In this document: positions 17,606 to 27,615 of the stretch, piece after piece
Position numbering within the stretch: position 1 is the stretch's first letter
Layout of the letters: every line of letters starts with the position of its first letter
From: Neptunomonas concharum
Lineage (GTDB): Bacteria; Pseudomonadota; Gammaproteobacteria; Pseudomonadales; Balneatricaceae
Reading direction: 5' to 3'
Length of the DNA: 64,000 bases
NCBI RefSeq assembly: GCF_008630635.1
Contig: NZ_CP043869.1
Span: forward strand, 62,001 to 126,000
Notes under the pieces: generated by a model
Told to the model about the DNA's origin: nothing
Databases searched by the model: none
Seen by the model: only the letters and a program-made list of their open reading frames with translations
Translations under genes and position numbers: made by a program

Positions 17606-18250
17606 ATGAAAAAACATTTTATTTTAGGCTACGGCAGTTTGATTAATAGTCGTAGCCGTGCGGTGACGGGTAGAACCGGAGAGGTCATTCCCGTAAAAGT
17701 GACAGGCTTCAAACGGTACTGGTCGGTAATGTCGCCAGATTTTGGCATGAGCTCAGTAGCTGTGGTTGCTCAGGAAGACGCCGCCTGTAACGGCGTCCTT
17801 GTTGAGGTGCCCGCCGAGGAATTGCCTAGCTTTGATCAACGAGAGGCAGGATATCAACGTGTCGAAATACCTGCCGAGCGGATGCATACTTACTGTGGTC
17901 GTGAGTTGCCAGAAGGCCAGATTTGGATCTATCAAGCCAATACAATTGTTAATCCCACTCCTGTTTGTCCTATTGCACTGAGCTATGCCGATGTGATTTT
18001 GGCTGGATGTTTTGAACATGGTGAGACCTTTGCTTATGAGTTTCTTGAGCAAACCTATGGATGGCATCACCCATTGGTTAATGATCGCCAGCAGCCTCGT
18101 TATCCGCGTGTTCAGCCTGAGCTTCACGAAGAGATCGATAAGCTCAATACCATGGTGGCTAAGGTCGCTAAGCTAAGTAATGATGAGTTATCCCTGTCTT
18201 ATCAAGTGTTGATTAGCTCCTCCGTCTCGCATAGTGGGTCGGACCAATAG
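17606..18250 (+). CDS. Gamma-glutamylcyclotransferase family protein
   Basis: 214 residues from the ATG at 17606. The start FILGYGSLINSRSR contains the substrate-binding YGSL loop, and SFDQREAGYQRV has the catalytic Glu of the family. Members cyclise gamma-glutamyl groups, for example from glutathione-type peptides. In-frame sequence continues 16 codons upstream to another ATG, but homologues begin just before FxxGYGSL. A terminator lies 132 bases after the stop. Confidence 0.82.
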   Translation: MKKHFILGYGSLINSRSRAVTGRTGEVIPVKVTGFKRYWSVMSPDFGMSSVAVVAQEDAACNGVLVEVPAEELPSFDQREAGYQRVEIPAERMHTYCGRELPEGQIWIYQANTIVNPTPVCPIALSYADVILAGCFEHGETFAYEFLEQTYGWHHPLVNDRQQPRYPRVQPELHEEIDKLNTMVAKVAKLSNDELSLSYQVLISSSVSHSGSDQ

Positions 18251-18258
18251 TTGTGAGA

Positions 18259-18273
18259 CTAAAGTAGTGTGTT
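18259..18273 (+). promoter_or_regulatory. AGTAGT-type element before a possible short transcript
   Basis: CTAAAGTAGTGTGTT resembles CTGAAGTAGTATGTT at 37831 upstream of the cupredoxin-like gene (13 of 15 bases) and CTAAAGTAGTAGTTT at 57264 upstream of the aldehyde dehydrogenase. Between it and the terminator at 18382 there is no convincing ORF, so it may head a small RNA of about 110 bases, or be a chance match. Confidence 0.25.
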
Positions 18274-18381
18274 AAATGGGTCGAGCGAAGCACAGACGGC
18301 GTTCCGTTATTCTTTGATAATGGTCTCATCTTCGCCATCCCTGGCAATCTGTCGGTATGTGGACTTGCTGACACTCTTCTC

Positions 18382-18406
18382 GCCCGTCTCTGTACGGGCT
18401 TTTTTT
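18382..18406 (+). terminator. Intrinsic terminator
   Basis: GCCCGT-CTCTGT-ACGGGC followed by seven T residues. It ends either the long 3' UTR of the glutamylcyclotransferase gene or a separate short RNA. Confidence 0.85.
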
Positions 18407-18494
18407 ATGATTGGTAAGACAAGATTCATCCCAATCCGGTATGCTCACTAGCGTAACCCTAACCCTTGATATTAAATTCTAAAGAGAAATCACC

Positions 18495-19448
18495 ATGGCA
18501 GGATCAAGCTTATTAGCCCTAATCGACGATATCGCAACGTTGTTGGACGATGTGGCCGGGATGACCAAAGTGGCTGCACGAAAAACGGCAGGTGTGCTAG
18601 GGGACGACTTAGCTCTGAATGCCGAGCAAGTATCCGGGGTTAAAGCGGATCGAGAACTCCCTGTTGTATGGGCGGTGGCTAAAGGCTCCTTAGTGAATAA
18701 AACGATACTGGTGCCAGCGGCTTTGGCGATCAGTTATTTCATTCCATGGTTGATTACGCCATTGCTGATGCTTGGTGGTCTGTTTCTCTGTTTTGAGGGG
18801 TTCGAAAAGCTAGCCCATAAGTATCTGCACAGCGCGGAGGAAGATGAAGCACACCGCGCCGAGCTAAAGGCCGCTGTGGATAACTCTGAGGTGGATATGG
18901 TGGCCTTTGAAAAAGATAAAATAAAGGGGGCCATTCGCACAGACTTTATTCTATCGGCAGAGATTATTGTGATCACCTTGGGCACGGTAGCCGGTGCGAC
19001 CTTATTAACTCAGCTATCGGTGCTGGTGGGTATTGCATTAATTATTACCGTTGGCGTATATGGCCTTGTAGCCGGTATTGTCAAATTGGATGATGCAGGC
19101 TTGTACCTGACCCGTAAGCCGGGTGAAGGAGCATGGGTAGATTTTCAAAGAGGGTTTGGGCGGCGTATCTTGATTGCAGCGCCTTGGTTAATGAAAACCC
19201 TAGCTGTTGTGGGTACTGCCGCGATGTTTATGGTCGGTGGCGGCATATTGACCCACGGTATTGAGTATTTACATCATGCTATAGCCAGTGCTGCTCAAAG
19301 TGTTGCTGCATGGCCAGTTGTTGGCGGATTTTTAAGCGTGTTAACGCCTACGCTTCTTGATGCTGTTGTGGGAATTTTAGCTGGTGCGGTTGTGCTGATT
19401 ATTATCACATTAGGCAAGAAAGTATTTTCTAAAAGCGCTACCGCTTAA
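18495..19448 (+). CDS. DUF808 family membrane protein (YedI-like)
   Basis: 317 residues. The N-terminus [20 protein letters not shown], then [20 protein letters not shown], is diagnostic of DUF808/YedI. Several membrane segments follow (about 75-105, 155-200, 235-260, 285-310). The role is unknown; no catalytic motif is visible. It stands alone, with a terminator before it and the convergent porin after it. Confidence 0.88.
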   Translation: MAGSSLLALIDDIATLLDDVAGMTKVAARKTAGVLGDDLALNAEQVSGVKADRELPVVWAVAKGSLVNKTILVPAALAISYFIPWLITPLLMLGGLFLCFEGFEKLAHKYLHSAEEDEAHRAELKAAVDNSEVDMVAFEKDKIKGAIRTDFILSAEIIVITLGTVAGATLLTQLSVLVGIALIITVGVYGLVAGIVKLDDAGLYLTRKPGEGAWVDFQRGFGRRILIAAPWLMKTLAVVGTAAMFMVGGGILTHGIEYLHHAIASAAQSVAAWPVVGGFLSVLTPTLLDAVVGILAGAVVLIIITLGKKVFSKSATA

Positions 19449-19454
19449 CGCATG

Positions 19455-19497
19455 AAAAAAGGACAAGGTTCCGCGAAGGGGTGCCGAACCTTGTCCT
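19455..19497 (-). terminator. Intrinsic terminator of the porin gene
   Basis: A perfect 10-bp stem, GGACAAGGTT paired with AACCTTGTCC, followed by six T residues when read on the minus strand. It lies directly after the porin stop and may also block readthrough from the DUF808 gene. Confidence 0.85.
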
Positions 19498-19505
19498 GTG
19501 GTGCG

Positions 19506-20603
19506 TTACCAGGTCAGTACAGCACCCAGAGCGATTGTGTCCGTTTCGCGAGTATCACTTTCCGTACGATCATATTCGGCAACCAGCTTCAGGTTGTCAT
19601 TGACAGTGTGGAACCAAGCCACTGCTGTATTTTGCGCATCCAGATCGTTAGCACCGGATGCCGTACCGCCTGAATTCTCACCATAAGAGACAACCAGGCG
19701 CTCACTGCCTATGGTGTAGGCGGCTTGTACCAAGTAGCCATCTACATCTGCGTTATCGGATGTGATGAGGTTAGCAAGACCCGCTGTGCCTACACCGGTT
19801 GCATTGAACCCAGATGCAGTGACCGACAAGCCGGAGAACTTAACATTCACACCATATGCAAAGCCGTTGGAGTCGATATCTCCTGAGCTTTGTGTCATGC
19901 CGCTGACCCATGCCTTAATGGGCAGATCTTCACTTAACTGTGTCTCAAACGTCAGTTCTGCCTCCAGACGAGGAGCGCTTTCTTCAGATCCGGCAGAGGA
20001 TTTGCTAGGGTCCATTAAACCCACGGCTAGTTGAAAACCATTCTGCTTGGGCGTTCTATAGGTGATCTGAGCATTTGGGAATGGGTAAAGGTAGCCTGTG
20101 CCAATGTTACCAAATGAGACGTTGGCACCATCAACTAAGCCATCAGAGCCTACCTGACCATAGCCTAATAGCAGCTCATCACCTAGGATATTACTGCGGC
20201 CAAACAGAGAGAAATCTTTACCGACCAGTACCTGGCCCCAATCAGCGTCTACCGTACCGTAGAACTGACGAACATCGATCATTGAATCGGTCAGGTTGGT
20301 GTTGGCATCGTTTATGGAAACCCAGAAAGAGGAGCGTGCGCCTACTTTTAAGCCATCTACCTCTTTATTGAAGTTGAAGCCGATCCAGTTAGGCAGGAAG
20401 CCCATTTTTACGCGAGACTGGTTACGATCCAATGCGTTGTTATCATCATCGACATTACTGTGAACGTAAAATGTGTTGATCAAGCCATCAGTGGTAAACT
20501 GTGTATCGTTTTGATCATATAGAGTCAGGCCTGCGGATGCTTGCGTGCTCAGGCCAGCTGCGACGGCCAGTGCCAAGTATTTTAAGCGGTTCTTATTATT
20601 CAT
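19506..20603 (-). CDS. Outer-membrane porin
   Basis: 365 residues with a signal peptide ending TQASAG and an amphipathic beta-strand pattern throughout. The chain ends in an aromatic residue (DTIALGAVLTW) as required for BAM recognition. Sequence such as FNKEVDGLKVGARSSFWVSI and GQVLVGKDFSLFGRSNI fits the general trimeric porin-like proteins of marine gammaproteobacteria that sit in PQQ/alcohol clusters. Uptake of small alcohols or acids is a guess from context. Confidence 0.85.
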   Translation of the reverse strand: MNNKNRLKYLALAVAAGLSTQASAGLTLYDQNDTQFTTDGLINTFYVHSNVDDDNNALDRNQSRVKMGFLPNWIGFNFNKEVDGLKVGARSSFWVSINDANTNLTDSMIDVRQFYGTVDADWGQVLVGKDFSLFGRSNILGDELLLGYGQVGSDGLVDGANVSFGNIGTGYLYPFPNAQITYRTPKQNGFQLAVGLMDPSKSSAGSEESAPRLEAELTFETQLSEDLPIKAWVSGMTQSSGDIDSNGFAYGVNVKFSGLSVTASGFNATGVGTAGLANLITSDNADVDGYLVQAAYTIGSERLVVSYGENSGGTASGANDLDAQNTAVAWFHTVNDNLKLVAEYDRTESDTRETDTIALGAVLTW

Positions 20604-20938
20604 GGGATCCCCGTTGATTCTTAGTGTTTACAAGACCTCTTCATGATCGGGGTTGGGATAAATTCCCGGAATGCCTCTTTGGCGCCAATTACTTAAAACC
20701 ATGGCGTTGTTGCCCCTCTGTTCCAAAGCGGGGCGCCACAGGTCTCTGCTACCTTGCTGCTGGTAGGTTAATCCCTGTCTTACGCCCATGGAGGGATCTG
20801 CAGTCGTACGCTTTTTGTGCGGATGCAGCAGTTGGGAGCAAACCGAGCGTTAATTGAAAAAGGCAGGTAAACTCCTTATTCTCATGACAGTCTGAAGAGG
20901 CTACATGCGAACTATAAAAACAATAGCGGGTCGCTTTG
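20604..20938. promoter_or_regulatory. Divergent control region between porin and ercA
   Basis: 335 bases without an ORF I would accept. It contains GGGATAAATTCCCGGAA at 20655-20671, which differs by one base in its 13-base core from the dyad upstream of the quinoprotein dehydrogenase. The element lies 52 bases from the porin start and about 270 from ercA, so it more likely serves the porin. Confidence 0.45.
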
Positions 20939-22102
20939 ATGAGCACAGAAACGTCTACTCTACGAAAATTTGTATCCCCCGAAATCATCTTTGGTGCAGG
21001 TGCCCGCCACGCTGTCGCTAACTATGCCAATACCTTTGGGGCTCGCAAGGTGTTGATCGTATCCGATCCGGGAGTTGTTGAAGCTGGCTGGTTAACGGAC
21101 GTCATTGCAAGTCTGGAATCGCAGGATATTGATTATGCCTGCTTCGCTGATGTGTCACCCAATCCCCGTTGTGAAGAGGTGATGGCAGGGGCTGCTTTTT
21201 ACCAAGAGCAAGGCTGTAATGTCATCGTTGCTGTAGGTGGCGGTAGCCCAATGGATTGCGCTAAAGGGATTGGTATTGTCAGTGCTCATGGTCGCCATAT
21301 TCTGGAGTTTGAGGGAGTCGATACCATTGATGTGGCAATCCCTCCGCTTATTTTTATCCCCACTACCGCGGGGACATCGGCGGATGTATCGCAATTTGCC
21401 ATTATTTCGGATCAAACCGAGAAAGTTAAAATCTCCATTGTCAGTAAAGCGGTGGTGCCGGATGTCTCTTTGATCGATCCAGAAACCACCATGACTATGG
21501 ATGGTTTTTTAAGTGCCTGTACGGGCATTGATGCCCTTGTTCATGCTATTGAGGCGTTTGTCTCAACAGGTGCTGGGCCGCTAACCGACATGCACGCATT
21601 GGATGCGATTCGCCTGATCAACACAAACATAGCTCCACTGGTAGCTAACCCAAAAGATATGCAGCTGCGTGAACAAGTGATGCTTGGCTCGATGAAGGCA
21701 GGCCTTGCATTTTCAAATGCCATACTGGGTGCGGTTCATGCGATGTCTCACAGTTTGGGTGGGTTTCTTGATCTACCCCACGGGCTATGTAATGCCATGC
21801 TGTTAGAGCATGTGATTGACTTTAACTACAGTGAAGCGACAGACCGTTTCAAGGTGGTTGCTGAGACAATGGGAATCGATACCCGCGGACTGACGACCCA
21901 GCAAGTTAAGGCTAAGTTGATGGAGCATGTTATCGCACTGAAAATGGAAGTCGGACTCACTCAGAAGCTGGCGGAGAATGGCGTAAAAATCAGCGACATT
22001 CCGACATTATCGGAAAAAGCGCTTAAAGATCCTTGTATTCTCACCAACCCTCGCAAATCCAGTAAGCGTGATGTAGAAGTCGTTTATGAAGAAGCGCTCT
22101 GA
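20939..22102 (+). CDS. ercA: Iron-containing alcohol dehydrogenase ErcA
   Basis: 387 residues of the group III Fe-ADH family. The NAD-binding loop is GGGSPMDCAKGIG and the metal site is in AVHAMSHSLGGFLDLPHG. In Pseudomonas aeruginosa ErcA (PA1991) is needed for normal ethanol oxidation control and is thought to act in sensing rather than in bulk catabolism. The ATG at 20939 follows a TTG that could also be read as a start. The 3' end overlaps ercS by 17 bases, so the two are coupled. Confidence 0.9.
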   Translation: MSTETSTLRKFVSPEIIFGAGARHAVANYANTFGARKVLIVSDPGVVEAGWLTDVIASLESQDIDYACFADVSPNPRCEEVMAGAAFYQEQGCNVIVAVGGGSPMDCAKGIGIVSAHGRHILEFEGVDTIDVAIPPLIFIPTTAGTSADVSQFAIISDQTEKVKISIVSKAVVPDVSLIDPETTMTMDGFLSACTGIDALVHAIEAFVSTGAGPLTDMHALDAIRLINTNIAPLVANPKDMQLREQVMLGSMKAGLAFSNAILGAVHAMSHSLGGFLDLPHGLCNAMLLEHVIDFNYSEATDRFKVVAETMGIDTRGLTTQQVKAKLMEHVIALKMEVGLTQKLAENGVKISDIPTLSEKALKDPCILTNPRKSSKRDVEVVYEEAL

Positions 22103-23837
22103 GTCAGCCCCAACCTTTGAGGACCTTATTGGTCTGGGGAATCACTCTGCCCGCAAGAATTACTACCCTGAACTCTCTCGAAAGCTGGATGAATTAGAAG
22201 CGGAGCGAAACCGTTATAAGTGGCTGTTTGACCATGCGTTGCATGGGATCTTTCAGGCGGACCTTAATGGTCAGATTCGAGCGGCTAATCCTGCAATGGC
22301 CTCTATATGTGGTTACCGCAACGAAGCGCATTTGCAAACAGTCATCACTGATATTGGAGAACATCTGTTCGGTGATCCTCTCTGCTATCGCCAACTACTG
22401 CAGCAGTTATATCAAGATGGAAAAGTGTTTCGCTACGAAACCCAACTACGTCAGGCCAATGGCACATTAATTTATGTGTCGATGAATGTGTTGCTTAAAC
22501 GCGAATCAGATGACATTACGCTTGAGGCTTTTGTACAAGACATTACTGAGCGTGTAATGGATCAAGTACGTTTGAGGCAGCTCAACGAAGAGCTGGAGGG
22601 CCGGGTGGAGGAAAGAACCTTCGCACTCGCGACGGTCAATAGTAAATTGTGGGATGAAATTCGCCAGCGTGAAAGTGCTCAGCAGGAGATGAGGCTAGCG
22701 AAAGAGCAAGCAGAAGAAGCCAATCGTAGCAAAGATAAATATTTAGCAGCGGCTAGCCATGACTTACTACAACCAATGAATGCGGCACGCCTGTTGGTTT
22801 CCACTTTGCGCGAAAGGCCAATGGCCGCAGATGATCACCATCTGGTGGAACGTATTCATGTGGCCTTAGAAGGGGCTGAGGAGCTGCTCACAGACCTGCT
22901 GGATATCTCTAAGCTGGATCAGAATGCCGTTCAGCCTGATAGAACTGCGTTTCACTTATCCCAGCTTTTGTCCGCCTTGCAAACCGAGTTTCAACCGGTT
23001 GCAGAGCGCGCCGGTTTGTCTTTTCGCGTTCGCTGCCACGATCGATTGGTGCATTCCGATGCACGGCTATTGATGCGAATTTTGCGTAATTTCGTCAGTA
23101 ATGCATTTCGATATACCAATCAGGGTGGTGTGTTGGTGGGTTGCCGAGTCAAAGGTGAATCTTTAGAAATACAAGTATGGGATACCGGTGAGGGAATCCC
23201 AGATACACAAACTGACTCGATTTTTGAAGCGTTTAATCAGCTGCAACAACACCGCAACGGCCAGCGTGCGGGTGTCGGCTTAGGTCTGGCCATTGTAGAG
23301 CGCATAGCGCGTGTTCTCGAACACCCTGTCTCGGTGCGCTCTAAGCCTGACAAAGGATCTATGTTCTCCATTGCCGTTCCGCTCGCCGAGGGCGCGGAGC
23401 AGCCTTTGCCTAGAGTGACCAAGATGGCGGCAGCAAGCCACTTTCAGGATGAAGTTGTGCTGATTGTGGATAATGACCCCGATATTCTGCTGAGTATGAA
23501 AGTGTTGTTGATGCAGTGGGGCTTAACGCCGTTAACGGCTAAGGATACAGCCGCAGCATTAAACCTGTGTGAAACCCTGACGCCCGACATTGTGTTGCTT
23601 GATTACCATCTTGATAAGGGATTAACCGGTATCGATGTGCTTGAGGCGTTACGAGATCGGTTTGAGGCTATTCCTGCCGCACTCCTCACCGCTGAGCGCG
23701 CAGATGAAAGCTTAAAGCGCTTTCGGAGCATGGGCTTGCAAGTGCTGAATAAGCCCGTTAAACCCGGCAAGCTTCGTGCGCTTATTTCGCATATGTTATC
23801 GAATGAGCAACTGCGGAAAGAATTGGGTCACAAGTAG
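22086..23837 (+). CDS. ercS: Hybrid sensor histidine kinase ErcS
   Basis: 583 residues: a coiled start, a PAS domain at about 40-150 (LFDHALHGIFQADLNGQIRA), a coiled coil, then HisKA with the H-box SHDLLQPMNAARLL (His at about 225), HATPase (N box RNFVSNAFRYT, G boxes WDTGEGIPD and GVGLGLAIV), and a receiver with Asp506 (IVLLDYHLDKG). No membrane segment is seen, so it is cytoplasmic. In Pseudomonas ErcS belongs to the ethanol-oxidation phosphorelay above ErbR. It is translationally coupled to ercA. Confidence 0.9.
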   Translation: MKKRSESAPTFEDLIGLGNHSARKNYYPELSRKLDELEAERNRYKWLFDHALHGIFQADLNGQIRAANPAMASICGYRNEAHLQTVITDIGEHLFGDPLCYRQLLQQLYQDGKVFRYETQLRQANGTLIYVSMNVLLKRESDDITLEAFVQDITERVMDQVRLRQLNEELEGRVEERTFALATVNSKLWDEIRQRESAQQEMRLAKEQAEEANRSKDKYLAAASHDLLQPMNAARLLVSTLRERPMAADDHHLVERIHVALEGAEELLTDLLDISKLDQNAVQPDRTAFHLSQLLSALQTEFQPVAERAGLSFRVRCHDRLVHSDARLLMRILRNFVSNAFRYTNQGGVLVGCRVKGESLEIQVWDTGEGIPDTQTDSIFEAFNQLQQHRNGQRAGVGLGLAIVERIARVLEHPVSVRSKPDKGSMFSIAVPLAEGAEQPLPRVTKMAAASHFQDEVVLIVDNDPDILLSMKVLLMQWGLTPLTAKDTAAALNLCETLTPDIVLLDYHLDKGLTGIDVLEALRDRFEAIPAALLTAERADESLKRFRSMGLQVLNKPVKPGKLRALISHMLSNEQLRKELGHK

Positions 23838-23907
23838 TATTTCTGCTTGCCGCTTCACTGCCTAGACTGGAAGAAGCGGCAACAGATCCAGCATAGGTAC
23901 CGGTTTT

Positions 23908-25050
23908 ATGTCACACCCAGCGATCTCTGGTTTTTCTAACCATAGCGACCCACAACAAGCAGCCGCTGAGCTGCAGCAGCAACTAAGCAGTGAATCGTTG
24001 GGATTTGTCCTGTTTTTTTGTTCGGCACAGTATGATCTTGAGCAGCTTGCTTCTGCCTTGAATCAGCATTTTCCCGATACGCCCTTGGCCGGGTGCACAA
24101 CCGCGGGTGAAATTACCCCTGAGGGGTATGCGCAAGGTGCCATCAGTGCAATAGGCTTTAGCCGACAACACTTCTCAGTGCATAGTGCGCTGATTGAAGC
24201 GATGGATGATTTTCCGCTGACGTCAGCTCAGAGTGTTGTTGATCAACTGATCAGTAGTAGCCGAGAAACATTAAAAGGCCCTATTGCTGGTAACAGCTTT
24301 GTCGTTACTTTATTAGATGGTTTATCCGTTCAAGAGGAACAGGTTCTGGCCACGCTTAACTCTGCGTTGGGCAATATTCCCCATTTCGGAGGCTCAGCCG
24401 GTGATGATGTGAATCTGGCTAATACTCATATATTCATTCAGGGTGGTTTTCATAGCGGTGCGGCGGTGGTTTTACTCTTTAATACCGACTGTGACTTTGA
24501 GGTATTTACGACCCACCACTTAGAACCCTATGAAGAAAAGCTGGTTGTCACGGCAGCGGATCGAGATACGCGCCGTGTTTATGAGCTGAATGCAGAGCCT
24601 GCAGCGCAGGAGTACGCCCGCCTTATTGGCTTGGAGGTTGATCAGTTAAGCCCTAGTGTCTTTGCGCTGAATCCGTTAGCTGTAAAAATTGGTGAGGAAT
24701 ATTACGTCCGCTCCATCCAGAAAGTGAATAGCGATCTGAGCCTCACGTTTTATTGTGCGGTAGAGAATGGCATTGTTTTGACGCATATGAAGCGAGGTGA
24801 TCTGTTAGAGAACCTGACCCAACAGCTTGACAGGATAGAGAAAAATATCGGTGAGCCTGAGTTGATCCTCGGTTGCGACTGCTTCTTGCGGCGTCTTGAA
24901 GCGGAGCATTTAGGGATAGAGGCACAAGCATCAGCCCTGTTGCGCAAGCATCACGTAATTGGATTTAACACCTACGGTGAACAGCTTGAAGGGATGCATA
25001 TTAATCAAACCTTTACGGGGGTTGTTATTGGAAAGCCTTGCGATGAGTAA
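23908..25050 (+). CDS. nosP: FIST-domain sensor protein, NosP-like
   Basis: 380 residues with FIST_N and FIST_C domains. Visible stretches are FPDTPLAGCTTAGEITPEGY and SFVVTLLDGLSVQEEQVLAT in the N-domain, and ILGCDCFLRRLEAEH with HVIGFNTYGEQLEGMHINQT in the C-domain. The Pseudomonas aeruginosa equivalent (PA1975) was reported as the haem-based nitric-oxide sensor NosP, cotranscribed with the kinase NahK. Here the stop overlaps the nahK start by 8 bases. Haem binding is inferred from family and context. Confidence 0.85.
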   Translation: MSHPAISGFSNHSDPQQAAAELQQQLSSESLGFVLFFCSAQYDLEQLASALNQHFPDTPLAGCTTAGEITPEGYAQGAISAIGFSRQHFSVHSALIEAMDDFPLTSAQSVVDQLISSSRETLKGPIAGNSFVVTLLDGLSVQEEQVLATLNSALGNIPHFGGSAGDDVNLANTHIFIQGGFHSGAAVVLLFNTDCDFEVFTTHHLEPYEEKLVVTAADRDTRRVYELNAEPAAQEYARLIGLEVDQLSPSVFALNPLAVKIGEEYYVRSIQKVNSDLSLTFYCAVENGIVLTHMKRGDLLENLTQQLDRIEKNIGEPELILGCDCFLRRLEAEHLGIEAQASALLRKHHVIGFNTYGEQLEGMHINQTFTGVVIGKPCDE

Positions 25051-27604
25051 TGCGGATGAGCTAGCAGCGCGGGTAGCTGAGCTTGAAAAAGAGAACTATA
25101 AGCTCAAGCGAATCAATCAGGCGCTCATTGAACGGGTTGAATCCAGCAATGCTCAAGGAGCAAACCCGTATGCTGCCTTTGAGCACTCTGTTGTACTGGC
25201 AGAACAGGTGCGAGAGCGAACGGAGGCGCTTAATGAAGCACTATCCGAATTAAAAACCAGCCATCGCGCCTTAAAAAATGCCAATCGACTGGCGGACCTA
25301 GCAAATCAACGAGTAGTTGATGCAATTGAGAGCATTTCCGATGCGTTTGTGCTTTTTGACAAAGAGCGGCGCATCGTTTTGTTTAATAGTAAGTTTCTAT
25401 CGGTATGGGAGGGCACGGGGCAGGAGATAGCGACCGGGACGACTATACAGGATATCCGACGCTTAGCGGATGAGCATGGATTGATAGCGGAAGAATACGG
25501 CGAAACCGGTGACGGTAGTAAAGTGTTCAGACTTTCTACGGGGCAGTGGGTGCAAATGAGCGAGCGCCAGACAGCCGATGGTGGATTAGTTATTCTGTAC
25601 ACCGACATCAGTAAATTAAAAGCATCCGAAACAGAGCGACGTGAAGCAGAGCTGGCGAAAAAGTCGCGCATGTTGCAGCGTACGGTGGATAATCTTTCGC
25701 AAGGTGTCGCGCTGGTTAATGCCAGTGATCAGTTAGAAATATGGAACGATCGTTTCTTGGCGCTCACCGGTGTGTCCCGTGCGCTAGCGGAATCTTATCC
25801 CCCCTTTAAGGCGCTTAATTTACGGCACTATCATGATGGACGAGCCAATGGCGGCCAGTCGAATAGCTCCAGTGTGATGACCCACAACGGTCAAGTGATA
25901 GAGGTAAGGACTCATGCTATGCCGGATGGTGGGTATGTGAACACTTACACCGATATAACGGAGCGTTATCAGTATGCCGAAACACTAAAAGAGAGTGAAC
26001 AGTGGATTCGCTTAATAACGGACCATGTTCCTGCGCTGATCGCTTATGTCGGCGAAGACTTGTGTTATCAGTTTACCAATAAAGTATACGATGAATGGTA
26101 TGGCTGGGAGCGCGGCAAGCTATCGGGTCAGAGCATTAATCAGGTGCATGGAGGGACAGGCTTTAGAGAGTTACAGCCCTATATTCAGCAAGCTCTCTCA
26201 GGCGAAAATGTCACTTTCGAGATCGCAGAATACAACGGTGCGGGTGAAGAGCGCTATATGCTCAAATCCTATGTTCCCAACAAGGATATGGAAGGGCGTA
26301 CGGTTGGTTTCTTTGTGATGATTCGAGATATTACCGAGCGACGAAAAGTCGCCTTAGAGCTGGAAGCGGCCTATCAAAACCTAGAGCACCGTGTGCGTGA
26401 GCGCACCGCTGAATTAACCGAAGTGAATCAACACCTGCGTTCAGAGATCACTGAGCGTACTCAAGCCGAAGCTCGTCTGCGCGAAGCAAAAAAAGATGCT
26501 GAGCAAGCTAACCTGTCTAAGACAAAATTCCTCGCAGCGGTGAGCCATGATCTGTTGCAGCCTCTGAATGCCGCACGCCTATTTACTGGTGCATTGGCAG
26601 AGAAGCCCTTAGGTGATGAAACCCGGCCCTTGGTCAGCGCTGTCTCTAATGCACTTGAGGATGTGGAGTCTCTGTTAGGCACGCTGGTGGATATATCCAA
26701 GCTTGATGCGGGTGTGGTAACCCCTGATCTGACAACCTTTCGTGTTGATGAACTGATCGCCAATATTGCCCATGAGTTCAGTCAGTTTGCTGTTCATGAA
26801 GGCTTACGACTCTCTTATGTGCCGTCAACGGCGGTTGTTACAACAGACTCTCAATTGCTGGCCCGTATTTTAAGAAACTTCCTCTCTAATGCTATTCGAT
26901 ATACTCGAAAGGGGCAGATTTTGCTGGGATGCAGGCGCAAAGCCACGGCTCTGTCTATCGAGGTGTGGGATACCGGCGTCGGTATTCCTGCTGCCCAGCT
27001 GGAGGAAATTTTCCAAGAGTTTCGACGTTTGCAGCCTCAAGAGTCAGGGCAAGATAAAGGCTTAGGGCTAGGCCTGGCCATTGTGGATAAGATTTCTGGC
27101 GTATTGGGGCATCCGATCAATGTGCGCTCTATTGAAGGTAAAGGCTCCGTGTTTTCGGTAGAAGTGCCTTATGGTGAGTTGTTACCCTACAGTGAAATCC
27201 AAGGCCCCGATTTGCTGACTCAAAGCGATGGGCTACAAGGCGCGAGAATTTGGTTAATCGATAATGACTTAACGATTTGTCAAGGTATGCAGACCCTATT
27301 AGAGGGTTGGGGGTGTGAAATCACAACAGGGTTATCAGCTCAGGATCTCTTAAGCCGGGTTGATGTGAACAGGGCGCCTGCAGATCTCTTGATTGCGGAC
27401 TATCATTTGGACAATGGAAATCATGGTGTTGATGCGGCGCAACAGGTATCAGCACAGGTAGATTATGTACTACCGGTACTGATGATTACAGCGAACTACA
27501 GTAAAGAATTGAAACAAGAGATCCGCGAGCTGGGCTATTTGCTGATGAATAAACCCGTTAAGCCGCTTAAGCTAAAAACAACACTACTGCACCTGCTGCG
27601 CTAA
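25043..27604 (+). CDS. nahK: Hybrid sensor histidine kinase NahK/ErcS'
   Basis: 853 residues from the ATG at 25043 (MSNADELAARVAELEKENYK). Order: N-terminal coiled coil, two PAS-like sensor regions (about 90-200 and 205-315), a third PAS (about 325-440, ITDHVPALIAYVGEDLCYQF), a coiled coil, HisKA with SHDLLQPLNAARLF (His502), HATPase (WDTGVGIPA, GLGLGLAIV) and a receiver with Asp786. In P. aeruginosa NahK (PA1976, ErcS') answers to NosP and feeds HptB. The kinase domain closely resembles that of ErcS 3 kb upstream, suggesting an old duplication. Confidence 0.88.
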   Translation: MSNADELAARVAELEKENYKLKRINQALIERVESSNAQGANPYAAFEHSVVLAEQVRERTEALNEALSELKTSHRALKNANRLADLANQRVVDAIESISDAFVLFDKERRIVLFNSKFLSVWEGTGQEIATGTTIQDIRRLADEHGLIAEEYGETGDGSKVFRLSTGQWVQMSERQTADGGLVILYTDISKLKASETERREAELAKKSRMLQRTVDNLSQGVALVNASDQLEIWNDRFLALTGVSRALAESYPPFKALNLRHYHDGRANGGQSNSSSVMTHNGQVIEVRTHAMPDGGYVNTYTDITERYQYAETLKESEQWIRLITDHVPALIAYVGEDLCYQFTNKVYDEWYGWERGKLSGQSINQVHGGTGFRELQPYIQQALSGENVTFEIAEYNGAGEERYMLKSYVPNKDMEGRTVGFFVMIRDITERRKVALELEAAYQNLEHRVRERTAELTEVNQHLRSEITERTQAEARLREAKKDAEQANLSKTKFLAAVSHDLLQPLNAARLFTGALAEKPLGDETRPLVSAVSNALEDVESLLGTLVDISKLDAGVVTPDLTTFRVDELIANIAHEFSQFAVHEGLRLSYVPSTAVVTTDSQLLARILRNFLSNAIRYTRKGQILLGCRRKATALSIEVWDTGVGIPAAQLEEIFQEFRRLQPQESGQDKGLGLGLAIVDKISGVLGHPINVRSIEGKGSVFSVEVPYGELLPYSEIQGPDLLTQSDGLQGARIWLIDNDLTICQGMQTLLEGWGCEITTGLSAQDLLSRVDVNRAPADLLIADYHLDNGNHGVDAAQQVSAQVDYVLPVLMITANYSKELKQEIRELGYLLMNKPVKPLKLKTTLLHLLR

Positions 27605-27615
27605 AACGAGATGTG

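Noticed and set aside
18269-18451. A 60-codon ORF before the DUF808 gene
   Set aside because: It runs through a strong intrinsic terminator, lacks a ribosome site and has no recognisable sequence.
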